DNA from: Gonium pectorale
Lineage: Eukaryota > Chlorophyta > Chlorophyceae > Chlamydomonadales > Volvocaceae
Assembly (NCBI GenBank): GCA_001584585.1
Contig: LSYV01000017.1
Span: 2,159,589 to 2,190,754 of the forward strand
Direction: 5' to 3'
DNA: 31,166 bases
Shown here: in pieces, positions 1 to 12,913 of the stretch
Numbering within the stretch: position 1 is the stretch's first letter
Layout: every line of letters begins with the position of its first letter
The notes under the pieces: model-generated
The model's database searches: none
Told to the model about the DNA's origin: nothing
Seen by the model: the letters and a program-made list of their open reading frames with translations, nothing else
Translations under genes and position numbers: made by a program

Positions 1-1151
1 GCAGAAGCTATCCGTCCTCCCTCCCCTCCCACCTCCACGCTTCACGTGAGGCTATCCGTAAACTACACGGGCAGGGAACGCCATGGCGGCAGCAGCTTTA
101 TGACAGCATCATGTAGGGTGTGTATGAACGGGACGCCAGACCCGCTGGCAACCTGGCACATGCAACTTGGTGCTAGTGTACAGGCATTGAAGTCCATGGT
201 GGTACGTAGCCCGTACCTCTTGCAACGGCAACGGGAGGGCCCTTGCACGATGCCCTAGCAGCATGTCCCACAGTCCCAGCTGCTTGGCTACAGGTGAAAT
301 GGCCTGGGTCCCCTAAAGGGGACCGGCCCCCTCGATCTGCACGACCCTGGCAACCCTGCAACCCTGTACTTGCTCACATGCTACCCCTCAACTGTTCATG
401 GTCGTCTCCCACTCGAGAGGGTCGGTAGAGGGGGGGGTCAGCAGGCGTTTTCGGCAAGAGGTCTACGTGGTCGACCTAACGCGGGGAGAGTACCTGCAAG
501 TAAGAAGGAAATAGATGATCCACCGATGCCGAGACTGGCCAGGACTGTGTCGCAGCTTGGCTTAGTTTGGCACGGCGGTGCTGTGTCAGACCCGAGAAGA
601 GGAAACTCTCGAATTAGCTTGCACTGACCGTTGCGACTACCTAACTGAACTGGCCCACGGGCATCGTGCTGCTGTACTACCGTACAGCACAAATGAGCAC
701 AGATGCTTGCCAGCCGCCGAACGCAGGAAACCTTGGTTTCTGCTTCTACGCTACGCTACGTGCGGAAACCGTCGTATTTTGGACGAACGCCTGGGACCCC
801 TCGTTTGGTGTGGTGAAGGGACTGCAGGGTCTTTGCAGAGGGCCCTGCAAGGGGCTGAATAAAAGACCCGGCCCGCAGGGCGGGCTCGGCGGTCTCCCGT
901 GACCATTCGGTCAGCGAATGGACGCTCGATAGGGAGGAAAACAATGCTGCGCGGCGATCGTCCATGCTGCACCAGGACTCGGCCATGGTGTGGCCCTCAC
1001 TCGCATCACTCGGCATTGGTATGTGTCCCTAACTCCCTACCGGTAACTATCCTGTTGTTTGTGTGTAATGAGTGTACGGAAGCTGACCGCCGCAGCCCCT
1101 GGCAGCTGGCACCGCGCCCCCGCCCTGTTGATGTGGCTGCACCACTGGCAT
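1..1151. other. Intergenic, no supported gene
   Basis: I see no convincing coding exon here. Open frames are short, overlap on both strands and show no family motif or splice-consistent structure. Confidence 0.5.
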
Positions 1152-1268
1152 GCATGCCGCGTCCTCATCGAACCCACGTTCGTCGATCAGGACGTTAGCT
1201 TCGCTGCCTTTGCAGCGCAGCCCGCAGCTCCCGGCAGCACGTAACGCAGCCGCAGAGCCGGCTGATTA
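1152..1268 (-). pseudogene. Decayed F-box exon fragment of the LRR gene family
   Basis: Read on the minus strand, this stretch aligns base by base with the F-box part of the first exons of the two F-box/LRR genes further right (about 22018-22110 and 17840-17960). Shared pieces include the segment for LCCREL and the downstream segment coding for DEDAA. It is broken: extra bases lie between CRELR and the following part, and the reading frame is not kept. No LRR exon follows it on the minus side, so it is an isolated fragment rather than a gene. It shows that the family has left debris about 12 kb from the intact cluster. Confidence 0.65.
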
Positions 1269-3031
1269 CGGAGGCGCAGATAGAGGCGCGACCACATACA
1301 GGATCAATACCAGCCTTGTTATCCGCACGCAGATGCCATTGGGGGCTCACGTAATGTTTCAGCCGCGGCCTGTAGGGACTGGGATGTTTATGGGGCACGT
1401 ATCCCGGGGCCTTTTATAGTCAAGGGACCCCACCAGGCACCAGCCGCTACCCGCACGATTTCCTCTGGCCCCTGCTGGTCTGTCTTCTGCTTCGAAACCC
1501 GCGTGAGTCATTCCCCCTGCCCTCAAGCGGGTCCCAGCCAAAACCATTACTACCAGCTATTTTGTAAAGCAAATGAAGCTGAACATTCGGTGACGCCTAA
1601 CGCGCTGCGAAGGAGCAGCAACACGGAAGGGGTCTCCGCGGTGGCGCCGTACGTGTGTATGTTGTTGAAGCATCGGCTGCTTCCCCCACTGACGCCTTTG
1701 CTTCTTCTGCCTCTGCTACCAGTTGCTCTGAAAGTATTTGTCCCAGATTTAAATTTATTCCTGGGCGTCCCAAAGCCTCGGAAGCAAATAAAGCGCTATG
1801 CCTCGCAGACCCGCGGGTCACTTGCATGGCTTTGCTGACGCGTTCCGAGGATGGTACGCTGTGTGACGCTGAAGGTACCGGTAGGTGGGCGAGCGGCGGT
1901 CATTACCGTCACGTAAGGTCACGGTAATCTGCCCCTGCATACGGCAGACGGGCGGATCTAACTGCGGCGCAGCAGTTTCGAGTTAGTTCCCACCAGCACC
2001 GTAGCAGGCTCGCCTTGTGACGGGATGGCGGCTGCCGTGTAGCTATGCGAGGCAACATGTTACCACGTCGGAGAGCATGAGAAACCACGCACGACCAGTC
2101 TGAGAGCTTGGTGGAGTACAGTTGCACCCACGGGTAGAGCCCATGAGGACCTGCTGACGGGTGTGGGATCCCTACAGGTTCACCCGTTCACATCGTAAGG
2201 TCAAGTTACGGATGCCGTGCTGTGCACTGTCGCTGCCCTGTCCTCAGCAGCATTGAGCTATGAGGATGCAAACGCACTGATTCCTAGACACATATGACTG
2301 TACAGGGCAACTAAATGAGCCTTGCACCGGCCATAGCTAGGGTCTTGATGCAGACATGCCGTACACCGGCAGCGGAAACCTACTCTTGAAGCCCTACGAA
2401 AGGAGGTAGCCTACCATGTTGTCCATGCGCAAAGGGAAAGGCTCCCCACGCCAACTCTCTTAGATATCCACAATGTTGCCCGCCCCGCCCGCAGGCAGGC
2501 CACACCCGATACGCTCGGGTCACACGGCGTTTCTCAAGCGATGTGACTCCTGACGTGCTATTGCGGACGACAGTTTTACGTTTCTTTGCAACAAATTAAG
2601 CGGCAGTCACCTCATTCCGCGGTAAAGTACTGCTGCAACATGCAGTAACCAAAGCTTGCGATCGCTCCAATGTACAAGCGGATATTAGCTCTGACGATTG
2701 ATTAGACAGTGTTCAACGCTGGGTAAGTACACTCGTAAATGTTCGGGCCTCAACATTCACGTAAGCAGGGCCGCACTCGCTCGTCGCTACTACCGACTGG
2801 CCTGCCAGGCCTGGACGAACGACCGTAACCCGCGTCATGCGGAGCGCCGCTGCTGTAAAGATACAGGCCCAGGCCAGTGGGCAGGCCGGGTCCTGCCAAC
2901 CGCCTTAACGGAAACGCCCGCCTGCAAGAATGCAATATGCATCGACACCCGTGTCGTGGTCGGCATAACACGGACCTTATCAATCTGTTGTTGTGAGAGA
3001 CCACGCGGTTTTGGTCGGCAACATCGGACCG
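1269..3031. other. Region upstream of the arylsulfatase gene
   Basis: No supported gene. This stretch should contain the promoter and 5' untranslated region of the arylsulfatase gene, but I cannot point to a reliable TATA box or sulfur-response element. One copy of a short dispersed repeat centred on a GACCCGCGGGTC palindrome lies at 1793-1828. Confidence 0.5.
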
Positions 3032-6000
3032 ATGGCACGCAAGCCCTCGACGCTGTTGGTCGGCGGCAGCCTCCTACTGCTGGCGCTTACGTTGAATCTA
3101 AGCCTGGCTGCTGCCGCTCCTCCCAACTTCGTGGTGTTCTTCACGTGAGTAACGGTACCGGTACATGCGGCAGGCTCCTCCGAAACAGTGCACAGCCTCC
3201 TGCGTTTCTTTTGGTTAGGACAAAGCCTTGAACTATAGTAACCGTTTTAACCACTTCCACACGAACAGGGACGACCAGGACGCGCTCCAGAACTCGACGC
3301 ACCCGCGTTACATGCCCAACCTGCACAAGTGGATTCGTGAGCCGGGCATCGAGCTCAGCAACTACTTCGTCACCACGCCCGTGTGCTGCCCCTCGCGCAC
3401 CAACCTGTGGCGCGGCCAGTTTGCCCACAACACAAACTTCACCGACGTGTTGGGCCCACATGGTGGGTGCGGCATGCGCTATCAGTTTGGTGCAGTCAGC
3501 ACTCCTGGCAATAAGCCACCTCGCATAAAGGCACTCGACTTAGGCTGCAAAGCTATGTCCGGCCTACCTTGCAGTTTAGGCCCCGTATTCGTCAAGCCAT
3601 CCTCCACGCTCACCTTCAACCGCCCTCTCACCCCCCCCGGCGCCTTCCGTCCGCCAGGCGGCTATGCCAAGTGGAAGCGCCTGGGCATCGACAAGTCCTA
3701 CCTGCCGGTTTGGCTGCAGGAGCTCGGGTACAACACCTACTATGTGAGAGTGGCGCCGGGGGCGGGGGTTAGGGCACGAGCGTGACCATTGGCAGCGTTC
3801 CACCTGAGTTTGCGCACGCACACGGGGTGAACCCCCGAAGACAAGCACGCCTGGCCAGTATGCGGCGCTCCATGTCGGCTATTCCGCAGTGCGCCCACTA
3901 TGGGATGAAGGCCCTGAGTGTTGACGGCCCAGCCCCCACGACTCGCAGTCGTGCGCAGTCGTATTGACCGTGATACCACCGTTTGACCCGGAAGACCAGC
4001 TGGTCTCGACGGGTCATGGGCAAGGGCGGTGCCGCGATCTGGCCTGAAACACGTTTGGGCCCGCCCTGACAGCTGTTAGACTCATGGTCATAACAAGGCT
4101 CCTGCGGTATGTACGGTAAACTGTCGCAGGCTCGCGGCTTACGATTCCCAACCCTTTCGCGTGGCACGGGGAACTCCACAGGTGGGCAAGTTCCTGGTGG
4201 ACTACTCGGTGTCGAACTACAAGGACGTGGTGCGGGGGGGGGGTAACGTGGGCGTGTGACCGGGTGCAGGTAGGGGCCGCCCAACGCGCGTTGTGCCGCC
4301 GCTATTGTGGCATGCTCCAAGTAAGCCGAGCTCCTGCAGGACGGAATGGCGCACACCCGCACACATACACGCGCGCGTGGGTGCAGTAGCTCTTTACGGC
4401 AGGCTCTGAGACCCGTACCTCGCTGCATACGGTCCGTGGCCTTTAGCACGTGCATCTCCGCTGGCGTCAACGACCCCAACCGCCAACCAACTAACGGCAT
4501 AACTACGTGTGCGGGGGAACGGCACCCACAGCCCGCCGGCTGGACCGACATCGACGCGCTCATTACGCCATACATGTTTGACTACAACAACCCGGGCTTC
4601 TCCAGGTACGGCCACTGCCGTACGGCGTGCTACGGCAACCAGACACAACGAAGTCGTACCGTCGTGGGGCGCCGGGCGGTAACAGCTGGACGGTCGCCTC
4701 GCCAGGGTAGCTCCCAAATGCGAGCGCACTTGGCGCGTACATGTCTCATCAGGGCCTTTGACTCAAGATAGACTCGCTCCATGCTGTCGCCAGCTCGCCC
4801 TCCAGTAGTGATGCGCCCCGTACACCCACCCCTGTGGGCTCCAACGTCGTGCCTGCCTGCTGGCCCTCCCTTGCCCGCATGCGCCACGGGCTCTCGCTCC
4901 CCAGTCCCCACATCCCAAGTCCCGTCTGCCACGCGCCTCCGCCCTGCTGACTGCGTGCCTCGCTACCCCCGCCCCCTCGCTTCCCCCCGCCCTCCCCTCC
5001 CCTCACGCACGGCTCGCAGGAACGGCGCTGAGCCCAACATCTACCCCGGCCAGTACAGCAACGACGTGGTGGCGGACAAGGCGGTGGCGCAGGTCAAGTC
5101 CGCCATCGCGGCCGGCAAGCCCTTCTACCACCAGATCTCGCCCATTGCGCCCCACACCAGCACCCAGTTTGTGTACAACCAGGAGACCAACAGGTGCGGC
5201 CGGGCGGGCGGATGTGTGGCCGGGGCCCGAAAAGGCAACCTCACCCCAAAATGAGGTGTTTAGCAGGGCATCTTCTGCCCGGATTAACGTCCCTGCGTTC
5301 ACATTCCACGCATTGGTTTCATTCCCGAATCCGCTTTCCTGAATAGCACCCCGCGTTCCCGCGCTCCTTTTGCCCTTACCTCTGACAACAAACCGTCCCC
5401 GCATCCATTCGCCCCGCGCGCCCCGCCCCTCCCGCGCAGCACCTCTGTTTTCTTCTACCCGCCCATTCCGGCGCCCCGCCACTGGGAGCTCTTCTCCGAC
5501 GCCAAGCTGCCCGAGGCCAACAACCGCAAGAACATCTTCGAGGCCGACGTCAGCGACAAGCCCGCCTGGATCCGCGCCCTGCCGCTGTGAGTCACCCAGC
5601 CATTACCCATACCCGTGCGGCAAGAGGGCACCTTGCACTCCGCGGGGCCAGGCACTCCCACAGCGAGGCCAAGCACGGTGCTGGTGCATGATGGGCGTTG
5701 GTGGGCTTAGCTCTGACAGCTAGCCAATTACCTGCGTATGGGGGAGCCAGGGCGCACGTACATGCACGCCCGCTGGGTCCCCATCAGCAACGCCCGAAGC
5801 GGCCCGTTCGCAGCCGCCGAGCGAGCAAGCAAGAGCAGGTGTTTCACTCGTCGTTGACTGGGCCACCCGCTACTTCACATTGCTAGTTTTGACCTCCGCT
5901 TCACGCCTCTTGGTTTCTTGATGACACCCTCCCGCGTATCCTGCCCAGCCGCCGATGCCGCCCGCCCCTCTTTGCTCAGTCCCCCGCTTCCCTTCCGGCC

Positions 6001-9000
6001 CTCCCTCGCTTTATCTTCCAATTGTCCATTTCCTCACCCTCTGCCGCCCGCCCCCGACCCCTCCCCCTCCCGCCCGTGCAGCGCCCAGCAGAACAACCGC
6101 ACTTACCTGGAGGAGGTGTACCGCCTGCGGCTGCGGTCACTGGCGTCGGTGGACGAGCTGCTGGGCCGCGTGGGTGAGTCGTGCGCAGACCCCTGGCTCC
6201 ATGCTGGCTGGGTTGCGGGCACGGACGGGGCGGGCAACGGCGGGTTGGGAGGGTTACTCCTCTGCCTAGCAGGGCTCACTGAGCACCGCCACTCATGAAA
6301 ATGCATGTCCGATTAACGCCAGCGGTCTTGACCATGATTAAAAGGGTTAGTTGGTGCCTCGCTATCATCTATCTGACACATTGTTTCGTGCGTGTCCGCC
6401 CCTCCCCGTCTATCAACAGTCCAAGTCCTGAACGACACTGGCGTGCTGGACAACACCTACCTCATCTACTCCGCCGACAACGGCTACCACGTGAGTAGTA
6501 CGGCACCACGGATGCGATCAAACGGCAACAGTTGTTACCGTACATGTGTCCCGTGGGTCGCCGGCCAGCACATAGATAGAGCGCAGTCACATCATAAGAA
6601 GCGGCGGGCCCTTGCCCCCGTTCAGGCAGTTGCGTGTGCCTACAGCTCCACGGGCAGTAGCCGTCTTTCTTGTGTACCGCATAATCGGCGATACATCTCA
6701 AGCCTCAGCGGAGTTACGCTCCCCTCACGCACGTGCCTGATCTCCCTTATTTCTGCTCCGTCAGTCTCTGCTCCATCCCTGCTCCACACCGTACGCGCGT
6801 GTGGGCCCGGCCCGCAGGTGGGCATCCACCGCTTCGGCGCGGGCAAGACCACCCCCTACGACGAGGACCTCCGCGTGCCCTTCCTCATCCGGGGCCCCGG
6901 CATCAAGGCATCAAAGTCCACCAAGCCCGCCAACAGCAAGGTGAAAGCGATCGAACGGCGGGCGTACGTTCGCTCGGTCGCGTCTCCGTATGGCCCTGGG
7001 TTGAGGTCTATCACACTTCGGGTATGCCTGCCTCTCGCGGTAGCACTACCTCAATCAGACGCCTGGCTCGCGCCTCCACCGCCGGGAATGCGACGCGTGC
7101 CTAACTGCCTCGTGTAAGACACTCCGCGTTCGTTCATTCGCAGGTGGGGCTGCACGTCGACTTTGCGCCGACGGTCCTGACGCTGGCGGGCGCGGGCGGC
7201 CAGCTGGGCGAGAAGGCGCTGGACGGCACGCCGCTGGGCATCGTGAGTTGGGCCAGTTCTGGCTCGATAGATGTAATGCTTATGGGCGGGTGGAGGGAGG
7301 GCGACGGGAGCGCACGTGTACTGCGTGCGCTGTGGCGAATCGGATAGCGGCGGCAAGCGTCCGAGTCGCAACTCGCAAGGCACGCAGCTCGGCCATGTCA
7401 ACAGCGGTTAAACTGCTGCCTGCAACTGCCTGTCACTCGCGTCAGCCTAGCTTTGGGATCGTCGCTCGTTACGTACCCCTCCACCCACCTCCACCTCCCC
7501 GTGCCTCCTCACACGCATCGCTCCATACCCTGCGCCGTCCTTACTCCCCGACCGCATTGCTCCGCCCGCCCCATACCCTCCCCACATGCAGTACGCCAGC
7601 GACGACGGCTCCCTCTCCCAGAGCTACCCCCGGCCCAAGTATCACCGCAACCAGTGAGTTCCGTACGACGTCGTACAGCACTGTCGTCCTGTGCATTGAG
7701 TTGAATGCGAGCAGTGGCGCGGTCCGGACATGTGAACCTGGGGCCCGAGGGCTGGCGGCTGGCGGCTGGCGGCTGGGTGACTGGGGCCGCGTGCGGGGCC
7801 GCAGTGCCCTCTCAGCGTACCGTCAGCTAGCTAGCACGCACCATCTTCACCGATTCGCTACTATCCCCACCCGTCCGATCCCACCACTTCACTGCAACGC
7901 AACGCTATCCTGCTGAGGTGTCCGCAACGGTGTCCTCTCCTCGTTCGCTCGCACGCCCGCAGGTTTCAGGGCGAGTTCTGGGGCGGCTGGTCAGATGAGG
8001 TGCTGCACCACATCCCCCGCTACGTCAACAACACCTGGAAGACCGTGCGCGTATTCGACGAGGAGACCAACGGCCAGGCCTGGAAGCTGGTCGCCTACTG
8101 CACCAGTGAGTGCCGGCTGCTGCGTGTGCACGGACGGTGCGCAGTCGATGGATCGATGGCTCGGGTAGTTCAGGCGGCGGCATGGGGCGGGTGACGCACT
8201 TAAAAGCACTTTCACGTGTAGATTCCGGTCTGCAGTGTACGGCGGACGTGATACGGTACCGGGGGCCTGCGTGCCCGTCGCTAGGGTAGGGGGCTACTCC
8301 CTTTTTTGCACTTGGGAAGTTGGGAAGTGTGGGTAGGCCTGCTCTCGTCCTCTGGCGACCTCGCTGTCACGCACTGCGGTTCCCGCCACTCGTCTAGATT
8401 GAAGTTGTGGATTTGCCGATCGACGGTATGGCGGGAGGAATGTTCGTGCCGCGCCTGCACCCGAGACCGACTCGCTTGTACCGCACTGATCCCATGTGCC
8501 GTACAGACGAGCGCGAGCTGTACGACCTGCGCGCCGACCCCGGCGAGCTCAAGAGCCAATACGGCAACCCCAAGCTGGCTGCCGTGCAGTCCCGCCTGGA
8601 GGGCCTGCTGGCGGTGCTGGCGGTGTGCAAGGGCGAGTCGTGCCGCAACCCCTGGAATGTGCGTACGGCGTCCATGTACGGGCACAAGTACGGCACACAG
8701 TGTTACGACACACATACGTACATGCCCAAATCCACACGCGTACGACGACGCCCACCTTGTGTGCTGTCCACCGGAATTAGTTTCGGTAATGCCTTATCTA
8801 TCGAAAGTCCCTGCTCTGATTTGCAGCCGCCTACCCGACTCTTCCACCACAACACATACAGCAGGAGGCTGTGCGTCGATCTTGCTGGCCCGACCTCTCA
8901 CACACTTCAGCGCCACTCCCGTCCCGCCGCGTACGTCCTGCGCACGTACCGCCGCAGGTCCTGCACCCGGACGGCGAGGTGAGCACCTGGCGCGAGGCGA

Positions 9001-9536
9001 TTAAGAGCAAGTACGACGACGTGTACAACAAGATCCCGAAGTTCAAGTTCCAGAGTTGCCTCGGCTACCAGGTACGGTAACGAGGTTTTAGGCATTGATT
9101 CGTGCATCCGGTGCACATCAATATGATAAGCCCCGCGCTGGCCCCACGTGTCCCCAGCTGCCTGCCGTTTGGGTCGGCTGGCCACACAGCCATCTCCTCT
9201 ACAGTTCACCCAACACGTTCGTCTCGCTCCCCACCCACCAGTTGACAATCCGTTCATGCCTATTCCCCGCTGCCCGCCCTGCTCCCTTGCCAGGTCTATG
9301 CGAACGAGGTCTCAATCTTCCGCGACCAGATCGCCGCCGCCAACACGCCGCCGCCGGCCAGCCGCCCCCAGGCGCGCCGCAGCGCCCAGCAGGCCTTCGG
9401 CGACGGGGTGGGCGCCCAGCAGACCCCCGCCGTGTTCCGGGCGCGCGTCGAGGACCACGCGGTGCCGGTGCCGCCCGAGGTGCTGCACGCCGACGTGGTC
9501 AAGTGGTTTGCCAACAAGGATTACGACCTAGCGTGA
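3032..9536 (+). CDS. ARS: Periplasmic arylsulfatase, 16 exons, 644 residues
   Basis: Hydrolyses sulfate esters outside the cell to release sulfate; in volvocine algae it is secreted on sulfur starvation. Exons: 3032-3144, 3269-3462, 3658-3743, 4182-4229, 4532-4605, 5020-5193, 5440-5586, 6082-6173, 6420-6490, 6818-6940, 7144-7242, 7592-7653, 7963-8105, 8507-8658, 8958-9071, 9294-9536. All introns are GT-AG and all phases join, giving 1935 nt including TGA. Residues 1 to about 28 form a hydrophobic signal peptide. The metal-binding FTDDQD starts at residue 37. CCPSR at 77-81 is the sulfatase CXPSR motif, with Cys77 the expected formylglycine. DNGYH (329-333) and Lys343 belong to the second metal/active-site block. 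Several N-x-S/T sites fit a glycosylated secreted enzyme. The start is the ATG directly before the signal peptide. Overall similarity to Chlamydomonas and Volvox arylsulfatase, judged from memory, runs along the whole length. Which paralogue (ARS1 or ARS2 type) cannot be decided here. Confidence 0.95.
7751..7776. repeat. 7-nt tandem repeat in an arylsulfatase intron
   Basis: Three full copies and a partial copy of GCTGGCG lie in the intron between exons 12 and 13 of the arylsulfatase gene. It is a minor minisatellite with no evident function. Confidence 0.8.
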
Positions 9537-11503
9537 TGAGCGAGCAACATCATTATTAGAACGCGCGTCAAGAGTGCACGTGCACCCATCTGTACGGCAA
9601 TCCGTACGCGTGGCTGGCGTGCGTGGCTTGTGTTTACGTCTGAGCGCAGCAGCGGCGGGCATCAAGACGTTCACCACGTACGGCGGCTCGCGCACACGTA
9701 GCCATGCCTTCTAGGCCCGGACATGCTTGTTTATCTGCCTTCTTTCTTAAATCAAAACGGGAGTAGTAGGCTACTTGCACGGGCTGCACGTGCGCGTGCA
9801 TGCGCTGGCAAGGTGTGAGGCGAATACACGCGCGCTATGCCTGGGGGCGGGAGGGGCCCCTTAGGACGGCGCGGCTTTTTTTTCCGCGGCGGACCTCACG
9901 GGCCCTACTCCAGAGCTACGCTCGGTATTGGTACTATGATTATTCCCACGCGCGCCATGCGATACGTCGTGCGTGCGTGCGGGTTTGTACAGGATCCCTG
10001 CAGTACATTGTACCTGCTGTACATTGTCATTCACAAGGCATCGCCGGGTTTGTACTGGTCAATGTTGGCCGCCGGCGACGGCCGTACATGCGGCCGAAAA
10101 GGCTTGTGTCCTGCTTGGTAGCTCGCATGCTAGACTTGCTAGTGCGTGGAGGGAGCTGGGCTCGCCCGCCCGCCCGTCCTCTTGAGGAGGGCACAGGGCA
10201 TGTGCACGGAAGCTATCTAGCAGGTGCAGCTGCTGTGATATGTACGGATGTGTCGTGTCTTCTTTTATTTGTACGAAGGTTGTGTTGTGATGTATGTATG
10301 TCAGCTACGCCAGGCCATCGCCGGTAGCGGCGACATTGTTGTAGCTACCCAGCCACCAAGGGCTCCTGTTGCCCTGCAACAAGCAACCGATCGTATCCTC
10401 CAACCAGCATATCAGCTGCCTTGTGCGTGTCGTCCCCACCCATATGCTCTCGAAGCCCAGGGCAGCGAGCTAGCGCCGGTCGGCCCCAGCAGCATGTTAC
10501 GGATATTTCCGGGCACGGCCCTTCGCCCACTACCTTCCCTGCCGCTCTTGCAGCCCTGTTTTCACGACACCTTTCCAAACTGCTGCCCCGAATGCACGGG
10601 GATACCCTATTTACGCGCTTAGCCCTTGCAACCGAACGGAACGAGCTGCCAACCAATAACGGTTTCATTCGACACGGGATGCGGAAATAATCGCCAACAC
10701 TGGGGCAAAACATTTAGTCCCATTGTTTCTGGGAGTGTCAACACAAACGCACCTGTTATACAATCTTATCGCCATGCGGCAGACCTGAAGACAGCAGTCA
10801 GTCACCACCTGGCCTCGTCCCCTGGCATGGCTCCAACGCTCCAGGCCAGACGACGAGGTGGCGGCGGCGACGCTCGCGGAGCGCTCTTCGTCCCGTGTTC
10901 CCCGCACGCAGCTGTGCGTCCATCTGCAGGACCGGAATCGCCGCCCTCCAGGACTCAGCGAGCAGAAGCGGCTCCGAATTTAGCGGCGCTGGATCCGGCT
11001 CCGGATCTGTCGGTGTGCCCGCCCCACCTACAGCCACTAGAGCCCTCTGCTGCAAACTGTGTCCCGTGCAGGCAGTCGGCGCCGCCGCGACTGGGCTTGC
11101 CGGCCGCCGCCAGGCTGCGGCTGCGGCCTTCTGTCCCGAGGTGATTGCCAGGTCGGTAATAATCCGCCTCCAGCGCGGGGGCCAGCAAACGAGAAGGACC
11201 GAGGGCACTATGCGCTGCTAGATATATCAGTGTGCAATGCGGCTCATGCATCGTTCAAGGGCCTCCTGGCTTATATGGAGGTAAAGCGGTGCAAGCGGTA
11301 TGACTTGCCGACCCGCGGGTCACTCGCATGTCTCTACGGCTGCAGTACGAAACTGCGTGCGTGCGTGTGTGTGCAGGCCGAGCGTTCCGCCGCATGGACC
11401 GATAACCGTACACGTCGTGGCACAAGAGTGATGTTCTCCAGACTGATGTGTATGTCCACCAACTCCGCATGCACAGCACCGCGGGCAACATGGTATATAT
11501 GCC

Positions 11504-11508
11504 TGTAA
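11504..11508 (+). terminator. First TGTAA poly(A) signal after the arylsulfatase gene
   Basis: TGTAA is the usual polyadenylation signal in Chlamydomonas and Volvox. This is the first plus-strand copy after the arylsulfatase stop at 9536. It would imply an unusually long 3' untranslated region of about 2 kb, so the assignment is tentative. Confidence 0.25.
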
Positions 11509-12079
11509 TAACCTAATAAGGATCTTGTGACATTGGATCCATCCAGCCATAAACCACGGTTCTAACGCGCCATCGCCCACGGGCAGTGCATTCATTCGGC
11601 ATTTGGTTTTATTGTTCCGAGGTGCTGCTGGATCTCCAGATTCGGTGGTGTACGAACGAGTTTGGCCCCAGATAACGTATGCACTGTGTCCAGTTTGGGG
11701 CCGACGATGCGTGCTCAATCGCCTTAGCAAGCAAGCCGGCATGCTGCCTGCTTCCGTACATTGCTTCCTTGCTTGGCGGGCTATCTATCCACCACCCTTC
11801 GATCGCCTGTATGCGCCACTTGTCGATAGATCTACTGCAGCCCGCCGCCCGCTCGCTGCCCCCCCCCCGCCGCCGCTTGCGCCCGCCGCCAGCAGTGAAC
11901 AGCGCGGCGACGCTGGAGGGATCGGCGTCGCGAACGAAGCAGCTCGCACGTGCAGCAGAGCTGGCGGCGGTGAGTGTTGTGCCTCACTTGTGTGCGTGAT
12001 GGATGCGTTGCCGGGGCCGCCGTCGTGCATGGATGTACGCGTGTGTACATACGTTGGCTGGTTTGGACGCAATGTTTGA

Positions 12080-12097
12080 GATGATGATGATGATGAT
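12080..12097. repeat. (GAT)6 microsatellite
   Basis: Six perfect GAT units in intergenic DNA. It codes for a histidine run on the opposite strand, but no gene supports that reading. Confidence 0.9.
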
Positions 12098-12796
12098 GAG
12101 GGCCGTGTGGCGATGTGCATTCTTCGGACACGCACCGGGCGGCACGGAGCACGAGGCCCGCAGCTAGCTAGCTTATCAACTGCTGCGTGCTGCTTCTTTG
12201 TTTGGCGCGTGATGAGCTTGGCGTGCTTTAGCCCGTAAGCAAGGACAGGATGATGATGACCAAACACTACTCCCCCATGTGTAGTACATACACAATATAT
12301 AATGCTGCACAACAGCATCAGGCTTCTGGCTTGACGTTATGCCGTACGTGTTGATGAGCCTCACGGCCCAGCAGCTGGGTAAACTTATTACCCGGATCTA
12401 TCTAAAGTACGCCTCCGGTGCAACTGTACGTGTTCAACTCGGGTATGTGCATCAGGGGCTGTGCGCGCACCCTCCCATACATTGCCCAATACGCATATGC
12501 CCAATCGCACAGCATGAGCCGCGTTGTGTGCATACGTTGCCGAAACGGCTATCTAGGTCTCACTGACTCAACCATCCGACGACAGCGTCGACACACTGGA
12601 CGCCACGCGCCACGGCTGTGTATCTAACACCCACTTGCACAATCAATAAGTAATGCGCCCGCCGGATGCGAGCTTCCTTACTTGGGGCGTAATGCCTTCA
12701 AGAGAGAGAGCGTCCACGCTTTGAGGGTTGGCGCCAGACAGTGTGCTATACGTGTCGTCTCTGACAAGCAACGCACGCACAAAGACAGGATAGATA

Positions 12797-12913
12797 CCAG
12801 ACGGGTAGAGAAGCTTGATAGCCCACCCGTGTAACTGCTCTGTACGTTGGGAGCAAGTACGGTACTGGCGTCTGCCCAAATCAAACGCAGCACCATGCAG
12901 CTCCATCCCATCC
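12797..12913 (-). repeat. Conserved 3' flank of the F-box/LRR pseudogene
   Basis: About 110 bases just past the stop codon of the second F-box/LRR copy match the stretch at 18998-19108 past the stop of the first copy, with scattered substitutions. Both include the run coding-side of CAAATCAAACGCAGCACCAT. The location fits a shared 3' untranslated region, so the tandem duplication included it. Confidence 0.8.

Larger units (their letters stand above)
9537..12796. other. Long intergenic stretch after the arylsulfatase gene
   Basis: No supported gene. The first part must hold the arylsulfatase 3' untranslated region, but the volvocine polyadenylation signal TGTAA first appears at 11504-11508, almost 2 kb after the stop codon. 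The stretch is rich in GTAC-containing words, for example the repeated GTACATTGT near 10003-10028. It also holds a second copy of the dispersed GACCCGCGGGTC-centred repeat at 11295-11330 and a GAT microsatellite. Confidence 0.5.

Noticed and set aside
2698..3231. 177-codon plus-strand open frame overlapping the arylsulfatase start
   Set aside because: It runs across the signal-peptide exon in another frame and through the first intron. The arylsulfatase frame is the real one.
11785..12318. Minus-strand open frame with a histidine run
   Set aside because: The run is just the GAT microsatellite read on the other strand; nothing else supports a gene.
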